From positions 62,001-126,000 of the forward strand of contig JANYDC010000028.1 of assembly GCA_025359965.1 (NCBI GenBank): a stretch of 64,000 nucleotides of DNA, given 5' to 3'. Positions 33,308 to 41,770 of the stretch are shown piece by piece. The position numbers were made by a program, and so were the translations under genes. Source of the stretch: Pedosphaera sp. Lineage in GTDB: Bacteria; Verrucomicrobiota; Verrucomicrobiia; Limisphaerales; SXQI01. Position 1 is the stretch's first letter; each line of letters begins with the position of its first letter. The notes under the pieces were generated by a model that made no database searches, was not told where the DNA came from, and worked only from the letters and a program-made list of their open reading frames with translations.

Positions 33308-34321
33308 ATGAAAAAGCAGAAACCCGCCCAGGAAACAATCACCGCCACCTACGTCGGAATGGACGTCGCCAAAGCGACCCTTCAAGTCCATCTCAACGGC
33401 CATCAATTCGAGTTCCTAAACCAACCCCAAGGCCACGCTCTGTTGTCCAAACAACTGGCCAAGCTCAGGCTCCCGCATGTGATTTGCGAAGCCACCGGCG
33501 GGTATGAACGCCCGGTCGTCCAAGCCCTGCAGCAGGTCAGAATACCAGTCTCAGTCATCAATCCCGCACATGCCCTCGCAGCCAGCCAGGCCCAGGGAAA
33601 ACGAGCCAAAACCGACCCTTGTGACGCCCAGGCCCTGACCGATTATGGCCAGCGCTTCCAGCCCGAACCCACCTCCGCCGTGGCCCCGGAAATACGCGAA
33701 ATAACCGAACTGACACTCTGGCTCAAGCAACTCATCGATCATCGTGCCATGGTCAAAACCCAGGCCGAACATCATAGCCAGAAGTTTGTCGTCCAGCAGC
33801 ACGGGAAGCTGCTCTCCCACTACGATGACCAGATCAAAACCATTGAAAAAGAGATCAAACAAAAGGTCCGGGTCCAGCAGCAATTCCAGGCGCGCACGGA
33901 CTGTTTAACCGAGATTAAAGGGGTCGGTTTTCGCACCGCCCTGCTGATCCTGGTCATGATGCCCGAGCTGGGGTCCATGAATCGCGGTCAGGTCGGTGCG
34001 TTGGCCGGCCTGGCTCCCTGGGCGCGGGAGAGCGGCATCATGAAAGGCAAGCGTTGCATCGGAGGCGGACGCACCCAGATCCGCCCTGTGTTGTACATGT
34101 CCGCCCTCAGCGCCAGCCGTTCCAACCCCGTCCTGGCAGCATTCTACACCGCTCTCAAGAAGAGTCATAAGCCGAGTAAGGTTGCCTTAACTGCGGTCAT
34201 GCGAAAGCTGCTGGTCCATATGAATTCCAAGCTCAAAGTTCTGGCAGCAAAAACTCCGCCAGTCGCGGAAACGAAAACCGTCACAAAACCAAAATCGCCA
34301 AAAAAATCCCTTGCGAATTAA
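33308..34321 (+). mobile_element. IS110-family transposase
   Basis: The frame is open from 33239; ATG 33308 (MKKQKPAQETITATYVGMDVAKATLQVHL) is the usual-looking start, giving 337 residues. The N-terminal RuvC-like DEDD domain shows GMDVAK, CEATGGYERP and KTDPCDAQAL. The C-terminal Transposase_20 part shows LTEIKGVGFRTALLILVMMPELGSMNRGQVGALAGLAPWARESGIMKGKRCIGGGRTQIRPVLYMSALSASR, with the serine region of IS110 recombinases. It appears intact. The tail is Lys/Pro-rich. Insertion lies between a secreted-protein gene and trmB and interrupts no recognisable gene. Confidence 0.92.
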
Positions 34322-34381
34322 CACCGATGCTGGGCTTGCCACAAAGGTCTTCCGTTGTGAACATCCACGTCCTACGACGCG

Positions 34382-34990
34382 ATGAGCATTGCCCAGACTG
34401 CCCCGACCTTGATCTACCGCCCCGAATCCTTTCTTGAGCGATTCGATTCCACCCGCATGTTCCAGCGGGAACAACCCATTGAACTCGAGTTGGGGAGTGG
34501 TGACGGTTCATTCCTCGCCCGTTATGCAGTGCAACATCCGGAAATCAATTTGATCGGCGTTGAGAGACTCTTGGGACGCCTCCGCAAATTGGACAAGAAG
34601 GGAATGCGGGCAGGTTGCGGAAATCTTCGACTGGTGCGCATTGAGGCCGCTTACCTCCTGCAATACCTAATCCAACCCCAATCACTCCATGCCATCCATG
34701 TTTATTTTCCCGACCCTTGGCCCAAGCGCAAACACCGCCGGAATCGTCTCATCAACGAGGACTTTACCAGCATGGCAGCGGGTGCGTTGAAATCGGGCGG
34801 CATCGTCTGGCTGCGAACCGACGACTTGGATTACTTCCAGCAGATGGTGAGGGTCTTCTCCGCCAACCCCCGTTTTGAGACCGTCGAAACGCCTGCCCCG
34901 CTCGCCGAAATCATTACTGATTTTGAGCGTGGATTTCATGCCCGGGGTGTCTCCACGCAGCGCGCCGCCTACCGCCTCAGACATCAATAA
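34382..34990 (+). CDS. trmB: tRNA (guanine-N7-)-methyltransferase
   Basis: This 202-residue SAM-dependent enzyme makes m7G46 in the variable loop of tRNA. The motifs are IELELGSGDGSFLARYA (SAM site), NLIGVERLLGRL, AIHVYFPDPWPKRKHRRNRLI (the TrmB hallmark) and GGIVWLRTDDLDYFQQM. The C-terminal FERGFHARGVSTQRAAYRL is also typical. It converges with the holin-like gene, overlapping it by 14 nt. The start at ATG 34382 follows the IS110 gene by 60 nt, so its native promoter may have been altered by the insertion. Confidence 0.93.
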   Translation: MSIAQTAPTLIYRPESFLERFDSTRMFQREQPIELELGSGDGSFLARYAVQHPEINLIGVERLLGRLRKLDKKGMRAGCGNLRLVRIEAAYLLQYLIQPQSLHAIHVYFPDPWPKRKHRRNRLINEDFTSMAAGALKSGGIVWLRTDDLDYFQQMVRVFSANPRFETVETPAPLAEIITDFERGFHARGVSTQRAAYRLRHQ

Positions 34991-35453
34991 CCGGGCCTGA
35001 GCCTGAAGGCGGATCGGATGGAGGCGGCGGTCTGGAATCATTCCCACCGCCACTGCCACGCGTCACATTCACCGCGGGTTTGCCCCGCATGATATTGATC
35101 ACAAGCTGCACCACGCTGATCAATATCGCGGCCTTGAACGCAGCCCAGAAGGAGTCCACATGGAACCCTTTCACCAAATACCCCGTAAAAATCAGCAGGC
35201 ACGCATTGATGACGAAACTAAACAGCCCCAGCGTCACAAGCATCAACGGCAGCGAAAGCACCCACAGCACCGGACGGATAAAAGCATTGAGCAATCCGAG
35301 CACCAGCGATGCCACAATCAAAGTTTGAGTGGTATCGGCATGCAACCCATCAATGATCGATGACGCCACCAGCACGCCGATCATGGTCAAAATCCAAGTT
35401 TCGAGAAAACGCTTCACTTGCTGAACATTGACTCTCAAATGATCTCGCCGCAA
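34977..35453 (-). CDS. Phage_holin_4_2 (DUF360-type) membrane protein
   Basis: This 158-residue protein has about four membrane segments: WILTMIGVLVASSII, TLIVASLVLGLLNAFIRPVLWVLSLPLMLVTLGLFSFVINACLLIFTGYLVKGF and AAILISVVQLVINIM. NAFIRPVLWVLSLPLMLVTLGLFSFVINA is the signature of the widespread membrane family named after phage holins; members are usually chromosomal housekeeping membrane proteins, not lysis genes. The soluble tail is Gly/Pro/Ser-rich. No phage genes surround it, so the name should not be read as prophage evidence. Confidence 0.85.
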   Translation of the reverse strand: MRRDHLRVNVQQVKRFLETWILTMIGVLVASSIIDGLHADTTQTLIVASLVLGLLNAFIRPVLWVLSLPLMLVTLGLFSFVINACLLIFTGYLVKGFHVDSFWAAFKAAILISVVQLVINIMRGKPAVNVTRGSGGGNDSRPPPPSDPPSGSGPVIDV

Positions 35454-35533
35454 GCGGGATCAGGCATCGCAGTACTCTTGATACCCACCCATTTTTCTTG
35501 GCAGTTCCCGTGTTTCCATGCGAAATCCAAAGC

Positions 35534-36097
35534 ATGCCAACCTCAATCAATCCCATCTGGCTAAAACAGTTGGAAGCCTGCTGGCAAGGCTCTGATCTGC
35601 CTTCGGCTTTTGAATCGGTCAGGCCCGAGGCTTGGTCCACGTCCGAGGTTTCGGTCGCGGTGGAAGCGCTGTTCAAGGATTTGCGATCCTCAGGAAAACA
35701 AAAACAACTGACGGAGGCCGCTCTGTTAATCTGGCATGACCGACTCGATGACGCACACGTGATCGCTCAGGATTTGAATGACAAAACGGGAGCTTATCTG
35801 CATTCGATTATCCACCGCCGCGAGCCGGACTTCTCCAACGCGCGCTATTGGCTGCACCGTATTGGAGCGCATCCCTCATGGGCGCGCTTCAGAGCATCAC
35901 TGAAATCCCTTGGCGGTGCGGCGCCTGATGAAACAATCCTATTAACAATAGAGAGGGACGGGACTTTCAATGCCGAATCACTTCTCCAGAAGGCCGAAGC
36001 CATCCGGAAAAGCAACAGCGACACCACCATCCTCCGCAAGCTTCAAGCAGCGGAACTGCTCGCCATCCTTAGCGAATTAGCGGAGCCAGGCACCTGA
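35534..36097 (+). CDS. Conserved hypothetical protein
   Basis: The frame opens at 35498; ATG 35534 (MPTSINPIWLKQLEACWQG) is a better N-terminus and gives 187 residues. It is a soluble helical protein without signal peptide. Its most distinctive part is LLIWHDRLDDAHVIAQDLNDKTGAYLHSIIHRREPDFSNARYWLHRIGAHPSW, which I recall from conserved hypothetical proteins of soil bacteria, with no function known. The C-terminal ~60 residues are less conserved-looking. It converges on cobA-hemD with no gap: the two stop codons are adjacent in TGATCA. Confidence 0.6.
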   Translation: MPTSINPIWLKQLEACWQGSDLPSAFESVRPEAWSTSEVSVAVEALFKDLRSSGKQKQLTEAALLIWHDRLDDAHVIAQDLNDKTGAYLHSIIHRREPDFSNARYWLHRIGAHPSWARFRASLKSLGGAAPDETILLTIERDGTFNAESLLQKAEAIRKSNSDTTILRKLQAAELLAILSELAEPGT

Positions 36098-37642
36098 TCA
36101 GCCTTTGCTTTTCTTGGCAGTCCCGACCGCTTTAGACAGCGCTTTGACCATTCCTTCAATGGTATGAGGCGAGGCCTCCACGTCGGGTGGAAAACCCAAG
36201 CCCACAAGGGTCTTGGACGTTTCCGGCCCTATCGAAAGAAAGCGCATCCCTGGGTTCTTTTCTTTGAGCGCGCCCAACGGAAAACGCGCGTGAAAATTTT
36301 CCACCGCGGAACTGCTGGCAAAAGTCACCCAATCGGCACCCTCCTCTGTCAAACGCGCCGCAGAGCCTGTGATATCCTCCGTTTCAGGCACAGTCCGATA
36401 CACCGGCACGTCATCCACGATTGCACCCAGTTCCTGCAATTGTTCAGGAAGCTCCGGGCTTGCCACCTCGGCCCTCATAATGAGGACGCGCAGGTTTTCC
36501 AACGACTCGTAGGCATGGATGGACTTGGCGATGTTGCGCGCCACATAAGCCTCAGGCATCACATCCACCTTCAAGTGAAGCTCCTTGAGTTTGGCCGCCG
36601 TGGCAGGCCCCACCGCCGCAATTCGCACGCCGCCCAAATCGCGCATGTCATCGAAGGCTCGGAAGAAATATTCAAAGAACGCGGATACTCCATTGGGGCT
36701 TGTGAAGATTAGCCAATTGTACTCATGCAGATCGAGGAGCGCATCCGTGAGGTCTTCCTTGTTCTCCGGAGGAACAATCTTGATGGTTGGAATCTCCAAC
36801 ACCTCCGCACCCAACTCCATCAATTGCTGCGAGAGCTGGCTGGCTTGCTCGCGAGTGCGCGTCACCACCACCCTCTGGCCGAAAAGCGCACGCGTCTCAA
36901 ACCAGTTCAACCGGTCCCGCAACCCCACCACACCCCCCACAATCGTCACGGCGGGAGCTTTAAACTTTGCTGCTTCAACCAGATCGGCGATCGTCGCCAG
37001 CGTCCCCACCAACGACTCTTGCCGCCCCGTCGTCCCCCAGCGAACCATCGCCACCGGGGTTGTGGCCAACATTCCATTTTCCTGCAACAGACCCGCGATG
37101 ATGCGAATACGCTCGACCCCCATCAGGATGATTTTCGTGTCGGGGTATTTGGCCAGTTGGGCCCAATCGATGCTGGAAATTTCCTTGGCCGGATCCTGAT
37201 GACCGGTCACCACCGTATAGCCTGAGCAAAAATCACGGTGCGTCACTGGTATACCCGCATAATTCGGTGCCGCCACCACCGAAGAAATCCCGGGCACAAC
37301 TTCAAATGCGATCCCCGCCTCGCTTAACTCCTCCGCCTCCTCTCCCCCGCGGCCAAAAACATACGGATCGCCCCCTTTAAGGCGCACCACCGTCTTGCCC
37401 TCCGTGGCATGACGAACCAACAGCGCGTTCAGCTCATCCTGGGGAATGGCATGCTCATTCGCGCGCTTTCCACCGTAAATGATCTCGGCGCCCGTCTTGG
37501 CCATCTTCAAAAAATCGGCATTGATCAGCGCATCGTAAATGATCACATCAGCACGGCCGATCAGCTCCGCACCGCGAAGAGTCAACAAACCAGGGTCGCC
37601 CGGCCCGGCACCCACAAGATAAACCACCCCAGACTTTTTCAT
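36098..37642 (-). CDS. cobA-hemD: Fused uroporphyrinogen-III C-methyltransferase / uroporphyrinogen-III synthase
   Basis: This 514-residue bifunctional protein works in siroheme/cobalamin and heme synthesis. Residues 1-245 are the SUMT domain: VYLVGAGPGDPGLLTLRGAELI, VVRLKGGDPYVFGRGGEEAEEL, VVPGISSVVAAPNYAGIPVTHR and VVTGHQDP. Residues ~258-505 are HemD: GQRVVVTRTREQASQLSQQLMELGAEVLEIP, WLIFTSPNGVSAFFEYF, VAAVGPATAAKL-like and WVTFASSSAVENF. HemD closes the ring of the tetrapyrrole and the CobA part adds two methyl groups, so the fusion places the branch point on one chain. Such fusions are known in several phyla. Confidence 0.94.
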   Translation of the reverse strand: MKKSGVVYLVGAGPGDPGLLTLRGAELIGRADVIIYDALINADFLKMAKTGAEIIYGGKRANEHAIPQDELNALLVRHATEGKTVVRLKGGDPYVFGRGGEEAEELSEAGIAFEVVPGISSVVAAPNYAGIPVTHRDFCSGYTVVTGHQDPAKEISSIDWAQLAKYPDTKIILMGVERIRIIAGLLQENGMLATTPVAMVRWGTTGRQESLVGTLATIADLVEAAKFKAPAVTIVGGVVGLRDRLNWFETRALFGQRVVVTRTREQASQLSQQLMELGAEVLEIPTIKIVPPENKEDLTDALLDLHEYNWLIFTSPNGVSAFFEYFFRAFDDMRDLGGVRIAAVGPATAAKLKELHLKVDVMPEAYVARNIAKSIHAYESLENLRVLIMRAEVASPELPEQLQELGAIVDDVPVYRTVPETEDITGSAARLTEEGADWVTFASSSAVENFHARFPLGALKEKNPGMRFLSIGPETSKTLVGLGFPPDVEASPHTIEGMVKALSKAVGTAKKSKG

Positions 37643-37789
37643 AAAGGGTCAGTGTAACGCCCATAACACCAGTGGACAACCACCTGTTTTGAGAAGCGGG
37701 AACCTCCCATCAATTTTTATCACGCAAATGGCATGGAATTTTTTCTCGACAAATGGAGCTGTGCAATTTGTCATCATCAGCCTTTGATC

Positions 37790-39331
37790 ATGCCAGAGCA
37801 GATTGTAATACTTGATTTCGGTTCACAGTACACACAGGTGATCGCCCGCCGTATCCGCGAGTGCAGCGTGTACAGCACTATCCTGCGGTATGACACACCC
37901 GCCGCGGAGATCGCCAAGCTGAATCCAAAGGGAATTATCCTGTCTGGAGGTCCCGCCAGCGTTTACGCGCCCAAAGCCCCGCATCCGGATATTGCCGTGT
38001 TCGATCTCGGCGTGCCCGTCCTCGGCGTCTGCTATGGCATCCAACTGATGGCCCATTTCCTGGGCGGCAAAGTGGAGTCCGGAGCGCGTCGCGAGTACGG
38101 CAAGGGCACTCTCACCGTAAAAGACAAGACCTGCCCGCTCTTTCGCAAACTGCCTGCCAAGCAGCAGATTTGGAATTCCCACGCTGATAAAATCACCCAG
38201 CTGCCCAAAGGCTTCAAAGCGGTGGCCGTGTCCGAAAACTCGCCCTTTGCCGCCATTGAGGATCGGAAACGCCACTTCTACGGCCTGCAATTCCACCCTG
38301 AAGTCGTCCATACCCAGCACGGACGCGAGCTCATCAGCAATTTTGTCCACGCCATCTGCGGTTGTTCAAAAAGCTGGAACATGCGCAAATACGTTGATCA
38401 GGCTGTCGAAGAAATTCGCGCTCAAGTCGGCAAGGAAAAAGTTATCCTCGGATTGTCCGGCGGGGTCGATTCATCGGTGGCAGCCGCCTTGATTCACCGA
38501 GCCATCGGTGATCAACTCACGTGCATCTTCGTCAATAACGGACTCCTTCGTGCCAGGGAAGCGGAGGTCGTACAGGAAGTATTTGGCCGCCACTTCAAAA
38601 TCAAGCTTCAGTACGAGGACGATTCCAAACAATTTCTCCAATTGCTCAAGGGAATCACCGATCCTGAAAAAAAGCGCAAAATCATTGGCAAAGCCTTCAT
38701 CGAGGTCTTCCAAGCTGCCACCAAGCGCGTTGGCAAAGCCAAATTCCTGGCGCAGGGTACACTCTATCCTGATGTCATTGAATCCGTGCCTATCGCAGGA
38801 AACCCCGCAGCTCTAATCAAGAGCCACCACAACGTGGGCGGGCTTCCCAAGGGAATGAAGTTCAAACTGGTCGAACCCCTCAAATGCCTGTTCAAGGATG
38901 AGGTCCGCCAGTTGGGTCTCGAACTGGGCGTGCCCAAGGAAATCGTCTACCGCCAGCCCTTCCCCGGTCCCGGCCTCGCCGTCCGTATCCTGGGCGAAGT
39001 GACCCCCGCCCGCTGCGAGATCCTACGCAATGCCGATTCCATCGTGGTTGAGGAAATGAAACGCAGCGAGTGGTACTACAAAGTATGGCAAAGTTTCGCA
39101 GTGCTCCTCCCAGTGCGCAGCGTGGGCGTAATGGGTGACGAACGCACTTACGACTATACCATCGCCTTGCGCGTCGTTGAATCTCAGGACGGTATGACAG
39201 CTGATTGGGTCAAACTCCCTTACGAGCTCCTCGAAACCATTTCGAGCCGTATTTGCAATGAAGTCAAAGGTGTCAACCGCGTCTGCTTCGACATCTCCAG
39301 CAAGCCCCCAGCCACCATCGAATGGGAGTGA
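37790..39331 (+). CDS. guaA: GMP synthase (glutamine-hydrolysing)
   Basis: The frame opens at 37733, but homologues begin at [24 protein letters not shown], i.e. ATG 37790, giving 513 residues. The class-I amidotransferase domain has the nucleophile in [15 protein letters not shown] and the partner His/Glu in [11 protein letters not shown]. The ATP-pyrophosphatase P-loop is [16 protein letters not shown] and the C-terminal dimerisation domain ends [15 protein letters not shown], as in all GuaA. It converts XMP to GMP. It stands alone between divergent cobA-hemD and the peptidase gene. Confidence 0.96.
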   Translation: MPEQIVILDFGSQYTQVIARRIRECSVYSTILRYDTPAAEIAKLNPKGIILSGGPASVYAPKAPHPDIAVFDLGVPVLGVCYGIQLMAHFLGGKVESGARREYGKGTLTVKDKTCPLFRKLPAKQQIWNSHADKITQLPKGFKAVAVSENSPFAAIEDRKRHFYGLQFHPEVVHTQHGRELISNFVHAICGCSKSWNMRKYVDQAVEEIRAQVGKEKVILGLSGGVDSSVAAALIHRAIGDQLTCIFVNNGLLRAREAEVVQEVFGRHFKIKLQYEDDSKQFLQLLKGITDPEKKRKIIGKAFIEVFQAATKRVGKAKFLAQGTLYPDVIESVPIAGNPAALIKSHHNVGGLPKGMKFKLVEPLKCLFKDEVRQLGLELGVPKEIVYRQPFPGPGLAVRILGEVTPARCEILRNADSIVVEEMKRSEWYYKVWQSFAVLLPVRSVGVMGDERTYDYTIALRVVESQDGMTADWVKLPYELLETISSRICNEVKGVNRVCFDISSKPPATIEWE

Positions 39332-39421
39332 TTCCAGTGGGTTGCTGTGAAGCCGCAATTTGCGCCATCTTGAGAGGTCCAATGGTTTGACTCTAATGCG
39401 GGCCGTCCTATTTTAGACGGC

Positions 39422-41641
39422 ATGTGTTTGGCCCAAAAGCCTCAACCCCTCGTTCGCGAAGTCGCGGGATGCCTGTCGATTATCCTGCTGCTTATGCTCA
39501 ATGCCCGTGCTGCTGAATCACCAAACGCTTTGGGCTCCCGTGGTTTGGCATCGCCTCCCACGCAGGCGTTGGCCTACCCGCCCGCGACGCGAGGAAACGT
39601 GGTGGACGATTACCAAGGCGTTAAGGTCGCCGACCCTTACCGCTGGCTGGAAGTCCTCGACTCACCCGAAACCAGGGATTGGGTCATGGCCGAGGCCCGG
39701 CTCACCGAGTCGTTTCTGGAAAAAATCCCCGCCTTGGAGCCCATTAAAAAGCGGCTCACCGCGTTGCTTAATTTCGAAAAATACGGGATGCCCTTTCACA
39801 AAGGCCCTCGCTACTTTTACACCCTCAACAGCGGCCTGCAGCAGCAGAGCGTTCTTTACACCACCATTGGACTCACCGGCACCCCCACCGTGGCTCTTGA
39901 TCCCAACGTCCTGTCAACGAATGGAAGTTTGGCAGTTGTAGGCTACGTGGCAAGCCATGATGGCGCGAACCTAGCCTACGGTATTTCGCCGGGTGGCTCG
40001 GATTGGACCGAGTGGCATATCCGAGATCTCCATACCGGAAAGGATCTTCCCGATGTGGTGCGCTGGACCAAATATTACCAGCCGCTTTTTGCTCCGGATG
40101 GCAGGGGCCTTTACTTCAGTGGTTTCCCCGCGTCACCATCGGGGCAAGAACTCAGCGTACGTGATCTGGGCCACGCGGTTTATTACCATGCCTTGGGTAC
40201 ACCCCAGTCGAACGACCGCAAGCTGTACGAAAGACCTGATCACTCAGACTGGCAGTTTGAGCTGCACCTAAGTCATGACGGTCGATGGCTGGTGCTCGCC
40301 GCCGGGGAAGGTCAGGTCGGTGACAAGGGTCTGATGAACGTTTACGCCATCGATCTCCAGTCAGCTCACCAAACCATCGTCCCTCTCGCTGAGGGATTCG
40401 ATGCCGCATATCTATACGCCGGTTCGGCCCATGGTTTGTTGTACTTCCAGACCACCCTAAACGCCCCACGCGGTCGCGTTATCGCGATTGATCCCACAAA
40501 CCCTCAGCCCTCACGATGGAAGGAAATAGTCCCCCAAGGCTCCGATGCCATGGCGGTGGCTGAGAATAGTGTGACTCTGGTGGCAGACCAACTGGTCGTC
40601 CGGACGCTCCACGAGGCACACAGCAAGGTTACCGTATATGGCTTGGACGGGAGCTTGCGCCGTGAGGTCCAACTGCCCGGCCGTGGCAAGGCGTACGGAT
40701 TCGCCGGCGAGTCTAACGACCGCGAGACATTCTATGTTTACACGGATCTCGTCACGCCAGCCGCGGTCTACCGCCTCGATATGGACACAGGGGAGAGCAA
40801 GTTGTACCGGGCTCCCAAAATCACGTTTGATACCAAAACGCTTGAGTCGAAGCAGGTTTTCTACCCGGCCAAAGACGGTGCTCTCATCTCGATGTATCTG
40901 GTTTACACTAAGGGGCTGAAGCTCGACGGGACAAATCCGACGCTGCTTTACGGTTATGGCGGGTTCGGCATTCCCATATTGCCTTCGTTCGATCCCACCC
41001 GCCTTGTCTGGTTGGAGAGAGGTGGTGTGTTTGCCATTGCCAATATTCGAGGCGGCGGGGAGTACGGCGAGGACTGGCACCGGCAAGGCGTCGGAACACG
41101 CAAACAGGTCGTCTTTGACGACTTCATCGCCGCCGCTGAATGGCTCATTTCACACCGCTACACCTCGACGCCAAAGCTGGCTATCGAGGGCGGGTCCAAT
41201 GGCGGACTGCTGGTGGGAGCCTGCCTGACTCAACGGCCCGATCTATTCGGTGCCGTCCTTGCCTATGTGGGTGTGATGGACATGCTGCGCTTCGACCAGT
41301 TCGGCCAGGGATCTGGATGGGTGGGAGACTATGGTTCACCACACAATTCCGAGGATTTCAAGGCGCTTTACAAGTACTCCCCCTACCACAATGTGCGGCC
41401 TCAAACACATTATCCGGCCACGTTCGTCGTCACGGGCGACCATGACACCCGTGTGATGCCGGCTCATTCATTCAAATTTGTGGCCGCACTTCAGGCTGTT
41501 CAAGCCGGAACAGCTCCTGTCCTGCTCCGCGTCCATCTCTCCGCAGGCCACGGCGGCGGACCCAACACGAGCCAAAGAATCAGCGAAAAAGCCGATGCCT
41601 ACGCCTTCCTCATACAAGCCTTGGGGATGGATACAAAATAA
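39422..41641 (+). CDS. Prolyl oligopeptidase, S9A family, exported
   Basis: This 739-residue serine peptidase has an N-terminal export segment (EVAGCLSIILLLMLNARAAES). The propeller part begins with ATRGNVVDDYQGVKVADPYRWLEVLDSPETRDWV, the family start. The catalytic Ser592 is in AIEGGSNGGLLVGA, the Asp is in VVTGDHDTRVMPAHS and His710 is in SAGHGGG. It cleaves after proline in short peptides; with the signal segment it would act in the periplasm. It is followed by an exported M16 peptidase gene in the same orientation, so both may take part in peptide scavenging. Confidence 0.92.
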   Translation: MCLAQKPQPLVREVAGCLSIILLLMLNARAAESPNALGSRGLASPPTQALAYPPATRGNVVDDYQGVKVADPYRWLEVLDSPETRDWVMAEARLTESFLEKIPALEPIKKRLTALLNFEKYGMPFHKGPRYFYTLNSGLQQQSVLYTTIGLTGTPTVALDPNVLSTNGSLAVVGYVASHDGANLAYGISPGGSDWTEWHIRDLHTGKDLPDVVRWTKYYQPLFAPDGRGLYFSGFPASPSGQELSVRDLGHAVYYHALGTPQSNDRKLYERPDHSDWQFELHLSHDGRWLVLAAGEGQVGDKGLMNVYAIDLQSAHQTIVPLAEGFDAAYLYAGSAHGLLYFQTTLNAPRGRVIAIDPTNPQPSRWKEIVPQGSDAMAVAENSVTLVADQLVVRTLHEAHSKVTVYGLDGSLRREVQLPGRGKAYGFAGESNDRETFYVYTDLVTPAAVYRLDMDTGESKLYRAPKITFDTKTLESKQVFYPAKDGALISMYLVYTKGLKLDGTNPTLLYGYGGFGIPILPSFDPTRLVWLERGGVFAIANIRGGGEYGEDWHRQGVGTRKQVVFDDFIAAAEWLISHRYTSTPKLAIEGGSNGGLLVGACLTQRPDLFGAVLAYVGVMDMLRFDQFGQGSGWVGDYGSPHNSEDFKALYKYSPYHNVRPQTHYPATFVVTGDHDTRVMPAHSFKFVAALQAVQAGTAPVLLRVHLSAGHGGGPNTSQRISEKADAYAFLIQALGMDTK

Positions 41642-41770
41642 AGCAATCCCCGTGGGCAGGATTCCCTTCATGGGATACGAAAGACGACAAGAACGTCGAG
41701 CTCAGTTGGCAAAACGGAGATTCTGACTGGCTTCCACAACAGTGTGCGCCTACATTCCGGGCATCGACGC

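Noticed and set aside
34977-35453. Phage holin name suggesting a prophage
   Set aside because: The family is mostly chromosomal membrane proteins and no phage genes are nearby.
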